This document shows, piece after piece, positions 14,782 through 21,157 of a stretch of 21,157 nucleotides of DNA. The notes under the pieces are model-generated. The model did not search any database. It was not told the DNA's origin and saw nothing but the letters and a program-made list of their open reading frames with translations. Location of the stretch: NCBI GenBank assembly GCA_946887085.1, contig CAMPKG010000012.1, positions 1 through 21,157 of the forward strand. The letters run 5' to 3'. Source of the stretch: an uncultured Sphingobacteriales bacterium (lineage in GTDB: Bacteria; Bacteroidota; Bacteroidia; Chitinophagales; Chitinophagaceae). Within the stretch, counting starts at the first letter, position 1. Each line of letters opens with the position of its first letter. Position numbers and translations under genes: made by a program.

Positions 14782-14848
14782 TCAGAAGTGAAAACTATTT
14801 AATATTTTGCAAGTTTCTGGCAATTTTTCTTACTTAAGTTATCAAAAT

Positions 14849-15217
14849 ATGGAATATAAACCGGGTGATATCGTATGGACGGACCTTACCGTACCCAATG
14901 CGACAGAGCTTAAGGAATTTTACCGGGAGGTGGCCGGCTGGGATGTTGAGCCTCACGGTATGGGTGAATACGACGACTACGTGATGAAAACCTCGGAAGG
15001 AACCGGCGTTGCGGGTGTATGTCATGCCCGCGGTTCTAACGCCAATATCCCGCAGCAATGGCTGGTTTATGTAGCCGTGGAAGACGTGCAGGCCCGTGTC
15101 AACAGCTGCCTGAAATTGGGTGGCAAGGTGATCGACGGACCACGAAAGATGGGCAACAAGGATTTTGCCTGCATACAGGACCCTGCCGGGGCCGTATTGG
15201 CACTGATATCTATTTAA
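14849..15217 (+). CDS. VOC family protein
   Basis: This 122-residue cytosolic protein has a VOC fold of the type seen in the repeated domains of CFP30B-like proteins. Its features are GDIVWTDLTVPNATELKEFY, with WTDL and the F-Y pair, AGWDVEPHGMGEYDDYVM, QQWLVYVAVEDVQARV, and the closing DPAGAVLALI. It is not closely similar to the other VOC protein at 12994-13407. I chose the ATG at 14849, since the longer frame starts at a TTG and adds 14 residues unlike the family. A weak promoter (TTTG 14806-14809, then TACTTAAG) precedes it, divergent from rpsF. Metal-dependent enzyme or binding protein; substrate unknown. Confidence 0.85.
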   Translation: MEYKPGDIVWTDLTVPNATELKEFYREVAGWDVEPHGMGEYDDYVMKTSEGTGVAGVCHARGSNANIPQQWLVYVAVEDVQARVNSCLKLGGKVIDGPRKMGNKDFACIQDPAGAVLALISI

Positions 15218-15224
15218 AGAAAAA

Positions 15225-15240
15225 CCCCGCAGAAGCGGGG
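15225..15240 (-). terminator. Intrinsic terminator of the 15272-16633 gene
   Basis: CCCCGC pairs with GCGGGG around a four-base loop. On the minus strand a TTTTTCTTT run follows, giving a proper terminator. The plus strand has no T-run, so it is weak for the VOC gene. Confidence 0.8.
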
Positions 15241-15271
15241 CTATCCATTTGGTTGCGGATATGAAGAGTCT

Positions 15272-16633
15272 TTATTGTTTCGCTATTGCTTCGTTGTAAA
15301 GTACCTCACCGTTTGCATCATGTACCGTAAGCCTGTACGTGCCGGGTTGCAGATGGTTTACCGGTATTTCAGCTGATGTTCCGCTGAAAGGCTGCCTGGT
15401 GCGAAACACGGTTTGCCCCACCATGCTGGTGACTTGAATGGTTGCATTGCTCACCGGCGTTTGCAACGACAACGTCAGCTTCTCGGTTGCCGGGTTGGGA
15501 TACGCGATAAGTTTCCCGGTATTCTGTTTTACGTTCTTTACCGCCAGGTCGTAGTAGGTTTCATAATAGAGATATACCTCTGCCACTTCCACGCCAAATT
15601 CGTCGAAAGTGATAATTCCCATGGCCGGGTTATTAAAGCTGGTATATGTCCAGTCGATTGTAATATTGTCTTGCCATGAAAGTGTTAGCGTATCGAAGTT
15701 CTTATAGGTCTGCACTGCGACCCGGTTCGAAGAATTGATGACGCGGATCTCGCGACTTTCATATACCCACTCGGCATCGACATTGTCCCAGGTGCGGCTT
15801 TCATAGAGATTATAAATGGTTGCACCGGCATTATATGCAAAGCTATCGAGCCTGCTATTGACAAATAAAGTGCCGTTATATACCTGCGAAATGCTCCTGA
15901 TGATATTGTCATCGGTATTGAAAGTATGAAGTTCGCGCCCTGATGGCACCCAGCCCGCACTCCACTCGTAGTTGTCAATTTGCGAGATATTACCATTCCC
16001 GTCAATCGTATATTCTGTTTTGCTTGTCCACGAGCTGCTCATATAGCTATACGTGCTGTCAGCTACAAGATTGTTTTGTGAATCGTATTTATAGTCGGTA
16101 CGGGTTGCCGTATCCCATACAGAGTTTGCCGCGTCCCATACAAGATCATAAGTCACGGCAACTGTACCGCTGGAATGGTAGGAATGGCGCTCTTCAGTAT
16201 TGTTTTCCATTCCCGATCCGACAGGTGTCAGGCTGGTAAGGGTAATCCGGCGGTTGCTGCCATCGTAAGTCGATCTTGATGCATACTGCAGTTCGAGCCC
16301 GTTACCATTGTCGCTGAACTGGGTTGCGGAATCGAACAGGATGCTTGCTTCGTCGATGAACATATTGTTCGGGTTGAAGATAATGCCGCGATCAAGAGAA
16401 TATTTATAGTTGGATGAATCAGTCAGTTCCTTGCCACTGAATGTATTATAGGTGGCAAAGCCGATGATGCGTTCGTGTGCGGCGGTGGTTTTTTGTGCAG
16501 ACGGAGCTTTCTTGTCCAGTGCCTGCTGCACATGTTTGCTCCATGTTCTTTCCGTGCCGGGAAATTCGAATAGTGGCTGGGCAGCCGCGCTGAATGCCAT
16601 GCCTGCAATCAATAGAGTAAGTAGTTGTCTCAT
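15272..16633 (-). CDS. Secreted T9SS cargo protein with YD-like repeats
   Basis: A signal peptide (residues 1-18, cleaved after SAAA-QP) precedes a 350-residue region. Its centre (about 155-320) consists of degenerate units of roughly 35-45 residues, each with a 'Y.yD..nN' core and a tryptophan: YKYDSQNNLV, YTIDGNGNISQ, HTFNTDDNIIRS, DSFAYNAG. These resemble the YD repeats of Rhs/teneurin-like proteins and form extended beta structure. A T9SS type A sorting domain begins at IAYPNPATEKL (about 376 on) and ends with VLYNEAIAKQ. The protein should be exported to the surface or medium. No enzyme or toxin domain is visible; an adhesin or structural role is a guess. It lies downstream of the HEAT-repeat gene on the same strand with a 155-base gap that holds nothing recognisable. 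Confidence 0.85.
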   Translation of the reverse strand: MRQLLTLLIAGMAFSAAAQPLFEFPGTERTWSKHVQQALDKKAPSAQKTTAAHERIIGFATYNTFSGKELTDSSNYKYSLDRGIIFNPNNMFIDEASILFDSATQFSDNGNGLELQYASRSTYDGSNRRITLTSLTPVGSGMENNTEERHSYHSSGTVAVTYDLVWDAANSVWDTATRTDYKYDSQNNLVADSTYSYMSSSWTSKTEYTIDGNGNISQIDNYEWSAGWVPSGRELHTFNTDDNIIRSISQVYNGTLFVNSRLDSFAYNAGATIYNLYESRTWDNVDAEWVYESREIRVINSSNRVAVQTYKNFDTLTLSWQDNITIDWTYTSFNNPAMGIITFDEFGVEVAEVYLYYETYYDLAVKNVKQNTGKLIAYPNPATEKLTLSLQTPVSNATIQVTSMVGQTVFRTRQPFSGTSAEIPVNHLQPGTYRLTVHDANGEVLYNEAIAKQ

Positions 16634-16788
16634 AATATTTGGTGGTTTTTCGTTTCAGAAAAATGTTGACTGATATCTTATAAACGGAGCCCTGAAGAGA
16701 AACCCCTACGAGGCCGCTACAATTATTAATCGTAACGCAGGAATAAATGTTACAGCCTTTTTGAAAATATTTTTTCTTCAACCAGGAG

Positions 16789-17301
16789 TTAAAGGTCGGC
16801 GAGTAGTTTTTTAGCACGGGATTTGAAGGCGGCAGAAGGCTGGTGACTTAGTTCGTCTTCAATAATAATGCGCAATTCCTGCCGGATATCGGGATAGGTT
16901 TTTGCCAGTCTGGCGAGCACTGTCAAGGAGAATACTCGTACAGCAATAGTTTCTCTCAGGTCGCCCAGTAATTCAAAACAAATATTCATAACGTCGCCGT
17001 GAAGGTCTTCCGGTATTTCTACGAATTGCAGTATCCGGATAACATTTCTTTTTACGGCAACTGGTACTCCCGGCTCGCTTATTTTCTTCACCATGGCGGG
17101 GAGATGCGGCGTGGCAATATCGGTGTGTTTTTCTGACACTACGCTCAACACCCAGGCCGCGCGCTGGCACACACGGTATTCATCGTTCAGGAACAGTTCT
17201 GCCAATTCTGCATAGCGCCCAGGATCACTGCCCACCCATTTCGCTATTTTTTCCGACTGGGCACGTGAGTGTTCTTTTAATATTTCGGCGCGGAGGTCCA
17301 T
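16789..17301 (-). CDS. HEAT-repeat-like alpha-helical protein
   Basis: The 170-residue cytosolic protein is made of paired amphipathic helices. Examples are RYAELAELFLNDEYRVCQRAAWVLSVV (positions about 29-55), the LPAMVKKISEPGVPVAVKRN segment, and RETIAVRVFSLTVLARLA. The placing of A, L, D and V/R residues is that of HEAT or ARM repeats, which form scaffolds for protein contacts. Proteins of this kind in Bacteroidota are often mislabelled adenylosuccinate lyase, but no lyase signature is present. The -7 box TATCTTTG at 17310-17317 ends eight bases before the ATG, so its mRNA should be nearly leaderless. Partner and process are unknown. Confidence 0.75.
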   Translation of the reverse strand: MDLRAEILKEHSRAQSEKIAKWVGSDPGRYAELAELFLNDEYRVCQRAAWVLSVVSEKHTDIATPHLPAMVKKISEPGVPVAVKRNVIRILQFVEIPEDLHGDVMNICFELLGDLRETIAVRVFSLTVLARLAKTYPDIRQELRIIIEDELSHQPSAAFKSRAKKLLADL

Positions 17302-17309
17302 TGTATCAA

Positions 17310-17317
17310 CAAAGATA
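17310..17317 (-). promoter_or_regulatory. -7 promoter box for the HEAT-repeat gene
   Basis: TATCTTTG on the minus strand matches TAnnTTTG exactly, eight bases before the start codon. No matching -33 box is seen. Confidence 0.55.
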
Positions 17318-17369
17318 GGAGACAGATATGAACGCCTGATATGTGAATATTTTTAGTGCAGATTTTCTT

Positions 17370-17399
17370 TTTGTATTTCCTGTCCTCCGTTTACATTCG
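17370..17399 (+). promoter_or_regulatory. tex promoter, -33/-7 type
   Basis: TTTG (17370-17373) is followed after 18 bases by TACATTCG (17392-17399), with one mismatch in the -7 box. The predicted start of transcription near 17403 lies downstream of the in-frame GTG at 17343 and supports the ATG at 17424. Confidence 0.6.
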
Positions 17400-17423
17400 C
17401 AGTCCGCAAGAAAAAGAGCAGAC

Positions 17424-19664
17424 ATGACAGAATATGCAGCAGGCGTAGCCTCCAAACTGAATATAAGGGAACAACAGGTAGCAGCAGTGTTTCAATTACT
17501 GGAAGAGGGCGCTACTATACCATTCATTGCCCGGTACCGCAAAGACAAGACAGGCGCCTTGGATGAGGTGCAAATACAAGCGATACAGGATGAAGGGAAA
17601 TTCCAGAAAGAATTTGCAGAGCGCAAAGCCTTCATAGAAAAAACCATTACCGAGCAGGGCAAGATGACCGAGACGCTGCAGGGTAAACTGGATAAAGCAA
17701 CGACACTTGCGGAGCTGGAAGACATCTATCTGCCATACAAACCCAAGCGTAAAACAAAAGCACAAACTGCGCGTGAGAACGGGTTGGAACCGCTGGCTGC
17801 CATGATCATGGAGCAGGGCAATATAGTGGCGCTTACGGAAGCTGCAGCTTTTATTACCGAGAATGTAAAGACCGCAGAAGATGCTTTGCAGGGCGCCCGC
17901 GATATTATTGCGGAGACCGTGAACGAAGACGCACAGGTGCGTGCGAAGATGCGGAAGCTGTTTGAGGATACGGCCACCGTTCAAAGCAAGGTACTGGCAG
18001 ATAAAGAAACAGAAGGCGCGAAGTACAAAGACTATTTCGATTTCTCAGAGCCTGTTGCTAAAATACCTTCCCACCGTATGCTGGCAGTTATGCGTGGCTT
18101 TATGGAAGGCATACTGCGTATGTCGATAGCGCCCGCGGAAGAAGATGCACTGGCAATGATCGAACGCCTGTATGTAAAGTCGGGCAACGAAGCAGGCGAG
18201 CAGGTGAAGAAAGCGGTGAAAGATGCTTATCGCCGGCTACTGCAGCCAAGCCTCGAGAGCGAATTCCGCATGGCGCTGAAAACAAAGGCGGACGAAGAAG
18301 CGATAAATGTATTTGCAGAGAACTTGCGCCAATTATTATTAAGCTCTCCACTTGGCAGCAAGCGCATCCTCGCACTCGATCCGGGTTATCGCACAGGCTG
18401 CAAAACTGTTTGCCTCGATGAGAAAGGTACGCTGAAGAAAACAGACCTTATATATATACATGAGCCCGGTAAGCTCATAAGCGCTGAGCACACGATCCGC
18501 TCGCTGGTGCAGCAATACGATATCCAAACAATAGCTATTGGCGACGGTACTGCCGGGCGGGAAACAGAACAGTTCATTAAGAAACTGAATTTAGGGCTGC
18601 CGATATTCCTGGTGAATGAAGATGGTGCTTCCATTTACTCGGCATCACAAATTGCCCGCGAAGAGTTCCCGGACCAGGATGTAACAGTGCGTGGTGCTGT
18701 GAGCATTGGCCGCAGATTGATGGACCCGCTGGCGGAGCTGGTGAAGATCGATCCTAAGAGCATAGGCGTTGGACAATACCAGCACGACGTGAACCAGGTG
18801 CGTTTGAAGGAACGTCTTGATCAAACAGTTGTAAGCTGTGTGAATACTGTGGGCGTGAACCTGAATACGGCAAGCAAACATCTGCTGAGCTACGTCAGTG
18901 GCATCGGCCCTTCGATAGCCGAGAACATCGTGAACTACAGGAACGAGATAGGCAAGTTTAAGTCGAGAAAACAATTACTGAAAGTACCTCGCCTAGGCAG
19001 CAAAGCTTTCGAGCAATGCGCGGGCTTTCTGCGCATCAAAGAAGGCGACAACCCACTTGATGCAAGTGCCGTACACCCCGAAGCTTACGAGGTGGTATCA
19101 AAGATCGCGTCCGACCTCGGCACAGAAGTGAAAAACCTAATCGGTAACGATAACCTTATCAATAGTGTGAGCGTCAAGAACTACACCAGCGAGTCTGTTG
19201 GTGAGCACACCGTCCGCGATATACTAAATGAGCTAAAGAAACCGGGCCTTGACCCACGAAGCGAAGCGCAGCAATTTGAGTTCGCCAATATTTACAGCAT
19301 AGAAGATGTAACTGTTGGTATGGTGGTACCGGGGGTTGTGACCAACATTACACGCTTCGGTGCGTTTGTTGACATCGGCGTGAAACAGGATGGATTAGTG
19401 CATGTGTCAGAAATATCCCACACCTATATTACCGATCCTAACGAAGCGCTGAAGCTGAATCAAAAAGTGACGGTAAAAGTCTTAGAGGTCGACTTATCGC
19501 GCAAGCGCATTGCACTTTCGATAAAACAAACACAGGAAGCGCCGGCGCGTAAAGAACGAGGTCAGCAACCGCGTAGAGATTTCAACAAACCAAAAGAGAA
19601 AGATATTTCCAGTATGGGCATGAACGATGCGCTCAGTTTGTTGAAAAAGAAATTCGGAAAATAA
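17424..19664 (+). CDS. tex: Tex family RNA-binding transcription accessory protein
   Basis: Tex is a conserved nucleic-acid-binding protein related to eukaryotic Spt6. The 746 residues show the standard order. The N-terminal helical region has EEGATIPFIARYRKDKTGAL. A YqgF/RNase H-like domain begins at RILALDPGYRTGCKTVC (D319). Helix-hairpin-helix motifs at about 479-560 include SGIGPSIAENIVNYR and VPRLGSKAFEQCAGFLRI. An S1 RNA-binding domain at about 630-700 contains GMVVPGVVTNITRFGAFVDIG and DGLVHVSEIS. The tail is short and basic. The ATG at 17424 gives the family start MTEYAAGVASKLNI; an upstream GTG extension is rejected because it precedes the promoter. It is transcribed alone and ends in a terminator shared with the convergent gene. 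Confidence 0.96.
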   Translation: MTEYAAGVASKLNIREQQVAAVFQLLEEGATIPFIARYRKDKTGALDEVQIQAIQDEGKFQKEFAERKAFIEKTITEQGKMTETLQGKLDKATTLAELEDIYLPYKPKRKTKAQTARENGLEPLAAMIMEQGNIVALTEAAAFITENVKTAEDALQGARDIIAETVNEDAQVRAKMRKLFEDTATVQSKVLADKETEGAKYKDYFDFSEPVAKIPSHRMLAVMRGFMEGILRMSIAPAEEDALAMIERLYVKSGNEAGEQVKKAVKDAYRRLLQPSLESEFRMALKTKADEEAINVFAENLRQLLLSSPLGSKRILALDPGYRTGCKTVCLDEKGTLKKTDLIYIHEPGKLISAEHTIRSLVQQYDIQTIAIGDGTAGRETEQFIKKLNLGLPIFLVNEDGASIYSASQIAREEFPDQDVTVRGAVSIGRRLMDPLAELVKIDPKSIGVGQYQHDVNQVRLKERLDQTVVSCVNTVGVNLNTASKHLLSYVSGIGPSIAENIVNYRNEIGKFKSRKQLLKVPRLGSKAFEQCAGFLRIKEGDNPLDASAVHPEAYEVVSKIASDLGTEVKNLIGNDNLINSVSVKNYTSESVGEHTVRDILNELKKPGLDPRSEAQQFEFANIYSIEDVTVGMVVPGVVTNITRFGAFVDIGVKQDGLVHVSEISHTYITDPNEALKLNQKVTVKVLEVDLSRKRIALSIKQTQEAPARKERGQQPRRDFNKPKEKDISSMGMNDALSLLKKKFGK

Positions 19665-19669
19665 ATGAA

Positions 19670-19692
19670 GGGCCGGTGTATTTTACCGGCCC
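19670..19692. terminator. Terminator between tex and the DUF1624 gene
   Basis: GGGCCGGT (19670-19677) pairs with ACCGGCCC (19685-19692) around a 7-base loop. TCATTTTA follows on the plus strand. The minus strand tail is also T-rich, so it probably serves both convergent genes. Confidence 0.8.
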
Positions 19693-19697
19693 TCATT

Positions 19698-20861
19698 TTA
19701 AATGTAGCTTAACCACCATTTTTTATTGGTCGCCTTCACGCGCATGAACCACCTGCAGGGAAGGTACAAAAGAGCGACAGCCAATATCCAGTATAAGTAC
19801 ACGTATGGCAATGCGAAGCCCCAACCCGGTTTGGGCGCGAAGATATTGTCGTTATCGGTGAAGTAATGATAGGGTATTCCCTTCATCATAGCCACGATGA
19901 TAGCCATGGTATGAACTAAATAGATGTGCATTATGTAATAGAACATCGGCACCCGGCCAAATACGATGAATTTTCTGCCAACTGCATTATTGGCCTTTTC
20001 TAATATTGGCATAATAGTTATTGCCGGCCCTATGGTCATCAGCAGGTAGAGTAATGAGGGCGGATATTTCTCGCAGTTGATAAAAGAAAGGACTGTACGC
20101 CACCAGGCAGGTTGTGCCGACCATGGATTCGGGTCGCCGTAGCTGTTGGTAAATCTGAGTACGACAAACAAGCCTATAGCTGACAACCCGATAGCTAACA
20201 GGTTCTTATTTCTTGTTTGTTCATCTTGCCGGAAGAGCGCTCCAAAGCAATATCCCGTCGCCATCACGCCTATCCACGGCACCAAAGGATAGATGACCAT
20301 GGCTCCCCAGCCATCGAATTGCAGGAAACCGAATTCATGAATAATATTCCACCACATTGCATGCTCGCCGAAACTGCTCGCCCGGATACTGTCGAGCGTA
20401 TTGTGGCCAAGTATCATCACCAGCCCGATGGTAAGTATAGCCGGTCTGGGCAGGAAGATCAACCCCGCAAGGAATATCATGCTCCAGCCGATAGCCCAGA
20501 TCACCTGCACAAAAACTTGTGTGTAATCGAGATTGAACTGCCAGCCGAAGCGTACGATCGTCAACTCCAATATTATCAGCCATAGTCCCCTGGACAGCAG
20601 GAACAAGGCAGCTTCTTTCTTCGTCTTGCCTTTACCCAGCGATAAAAATGCGCTGGTTCCCGCCAGGAAAACAAAGACCGGTGCGCAAAAATGTGTGATC
20701 CACCTTGTAAAAAACATGGCGGTGCTAGCATGTTGCAGATCAGTTGGATTATGAAAAAAATCAGTAAAGTAGTCTCGTGTGTGATCAAGAGCCATGATGA
20801 CCATGACGATGCCTCTTAGTATATCTATAGATATCACCCGTTTTTGAGACAATTGGTCCAT
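19698..20861 (-). CDS. DUF1624 / heparan-alpha-glucosaminide N-acetyltransferase-like membrane protein
   Basis: The 387-residue protein has about ten membrane helices and begins with the family signature RVISIDILRGIVMVIMALDH, followed by TRDYF and FTRWITHFCAPVFVFLAGTSAF. In HGSNAT-type enzymes this first helix carries the D-R-G and D-H residues thought to handle acetyl-CoA-derived acyl groups across the membrane. Bacterial members are predicted to acylate cell-surface sugars, but substrates are mostly unproven. The late segment FGRVPMFYYIMHIYLVHT is also typical. I prefer the ATG at 20861 (MDQLSQKRVISID); an upstream ATG at 20930 would add 23 atypical residues. A one-mismatch -7 box TACATTTA lies about 10 bases upstream of that ATG. 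An acyltransferase-3 protein is the main alternative. Confidence 0.82.
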   Translation of the reverse strand: MDQLSQKRVISIDILRGIVMVIMALDHTRDYFTDFFHNPTDLQHASTAMFFTRWITHFCAPVFVFLAGTSAFLSLGKGKTKKEAALFLLSRGLWLIILELTIVRFGWQFNLDYTQVFVQVIWAIGWSMIFLAGLIFLPRPAILTIGLVMILGHNTLDSIRASSFGEHAMWWNIIHEFGFLQFDGWGAMVIYPLVPWIGVMATGYCFGALFRQDEQTRNKNLLAIGLSAIGLFVVLRFTNSYGDPNPWSAQPAWWRTVLSFINCEKYPPSLLYLLMTIGPAITIMPILEKANNAVGRKFIVFGRVPMFYYIMHIYLVHTMAIIVAMMKGIPYHYFTDNDNIFAPKPGWGFALPYVYLYWILAVALLYLPCRWFMRVKATNKKWWLSYI

Positions 20862-20984
20862 TGATATATAAATGTAGGGCAATTGTTCGGTTTGGTAAGG
20901 TGCCGCCTGTATTTGGATGACGATGATCATCGCTGGGAACCGTCTAACATGTTTGAGATCATGTTTTTATGAAAACAGGTAGGA

Positions 20985-20992
20985 TAGTTTTG
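20985..20992 (+). promoter_or_regulatory. -7 promoter box for the gene at 21003
   Basis: TAGTTTTG matches TAnnTTTG exactly, ten bases before the ATG. A TTTT 17 bases upstream could be the -33 box. The 20862-21002 gap between divergent genes also holds two CATGTTT copies (20948-20954, 20960-20966). Confidence 0.5.
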
Positions 20993-21002
20993 TCTGCACG
21001 TA

Positions 21003-21157
21003 ATGTCACAAAAAGAACCCCAACAAGGCTTAGAGCTGGTTGCTAAAAGGCTAGGAGAGGATTATTATCCCCTCGCGGAACTGCTTTGCAAGAATGCACG
21101 GGTGCAGGCCGAATGGTTGAACGAGCAAAACGCCACCACATTTACGCAGGCATATAG
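21003..21157 (+). CDS. Hypothetical protein, N-terminal fragment (cut by window edge)
   Basis: An open frame of 51 codons starts at ATG 21003 and runs off the right edge. The visible sequence MSQKEPQQGLELVAKRLGED and the following residues (YYPLAELLCKNARVQAEWL) are hydrophilic, helical and without signal peptide, so a cytosolic protein is likely. I do not recognise a family. The frame is supported by an exact -7 promoter box ten bases upstream of the ATG, which would give a leader of only a few bases. Confidence 0.55.
   Translation, partial: MSQKEPQQGLELVAKRLGEDYYPLAELLCKNARVQAEWLNEQNATTFTQAY

Noticed and set aside
14807..14848. TTG start for the second VOC protein
   Set aside because: The added 14 residues are unlike the family and cover the likely promoter; ATG 14849 begins the conserved domain.
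16446..16817. Minus-strand 123-codon frame overlapping the start of the YD-repeat protein
   Set aside because: It is out of frame with the signal peptide of the supported gene and shows no domain or coding-like composition.
17343..17423. GTG start for tex with 27 extra residues
   Set aside because: The extension is upstream of and across the predicted promoter and does not match Tex N-termini; the ATG at 17424 does.
20862..20930. Upstream ATG for the DUF1624 protein
   Set aside because: The extra 23 residues are atypical, and a near-consensus -7 box lies within them. Kept only as a possible alternative.

Overview
This 21 kb window is a chromosomal piece of a Bacteroidota genome, most likely from the Chitinophagaceae/Chitinophagales side. 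The signs are three secreted proteins ending in type IX secretion (T9SS) C-terminal sorting domains, repeated exact matches to the Bacteroidota promoter -7 element TAnnTTTG where Shine-Dalgarno signals are weak, a short two-domain Ppx, and a panD-flippase pairing that is common in this phylum. I see no tRNA, rRNA, CRISPR array, insertion sequence, phage gene or integrase. No stretch longer than about 200 bases lacks a gene. Most of the window reads as housekeeping and core-envelope DNA, not an accessory island.

Layout. (1) 1-1405, minus strand: an M42 aminopeptidase overlaps by 4 bases the start of a cut-off FAD oxidoreductase. (2) 1563-4527, plus strand: a PadR repressor, a one-base-overlapping membrane protein with two GldL-like HWPGA motifs, then a secreted beta-lactamase-fold protein that has lost its catalytic residues. 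The PadR promoter holds a clean inverted repeat between its -33 and -7 boxes. (3) 4576-7141: two more exported proteins, one of them T9SS cargo. (4) 7144-12789, minus strand: a long same-direction run of panD, a UPF0104-type flippase, rfaE2 (heptose nucleotidyltransferase), ppk1, ppx and a DUF47/PhoU-like protein. Its second half is a polyphosphate module: Ppk1 makes polyP, Ppx degrades it, and the DUF47 protein is of the kind that usually partners phosphate transport. (5) 12994-15217: two small VOC-fold proteins flank the rpsF-rpsR-rplI ribosomal operon. A composite palindromic element lies at the end of that operon. (6) 15272-17301, minus strand: a T9SS cargo protein with YD-like repeats and a HEAT-repeat protein. 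(7) 17424-21157: the Tex RNA-binding protein, a DUF1624/HGSNAT-like membrane acyltransferase, and the first 51 codons of an unknown gene.

Several start sites were settled here by comparing promoter position with family-typical N-termini. ppx starts at TTG inside the ppk1 stop. panD, the flippase, the second VOC protein, Tex and the DUF1624 protein start further downstream than the longest open frame. No clear new defence or mobile system is visible. The best leads are the inactivated T9SS-exported hydrolase, the PadR-controlled GldL-like membrane protein with its operator, the nested palindrome after rplI, and promoters placed so close to start codons that transcripts should be nearly leaderless.
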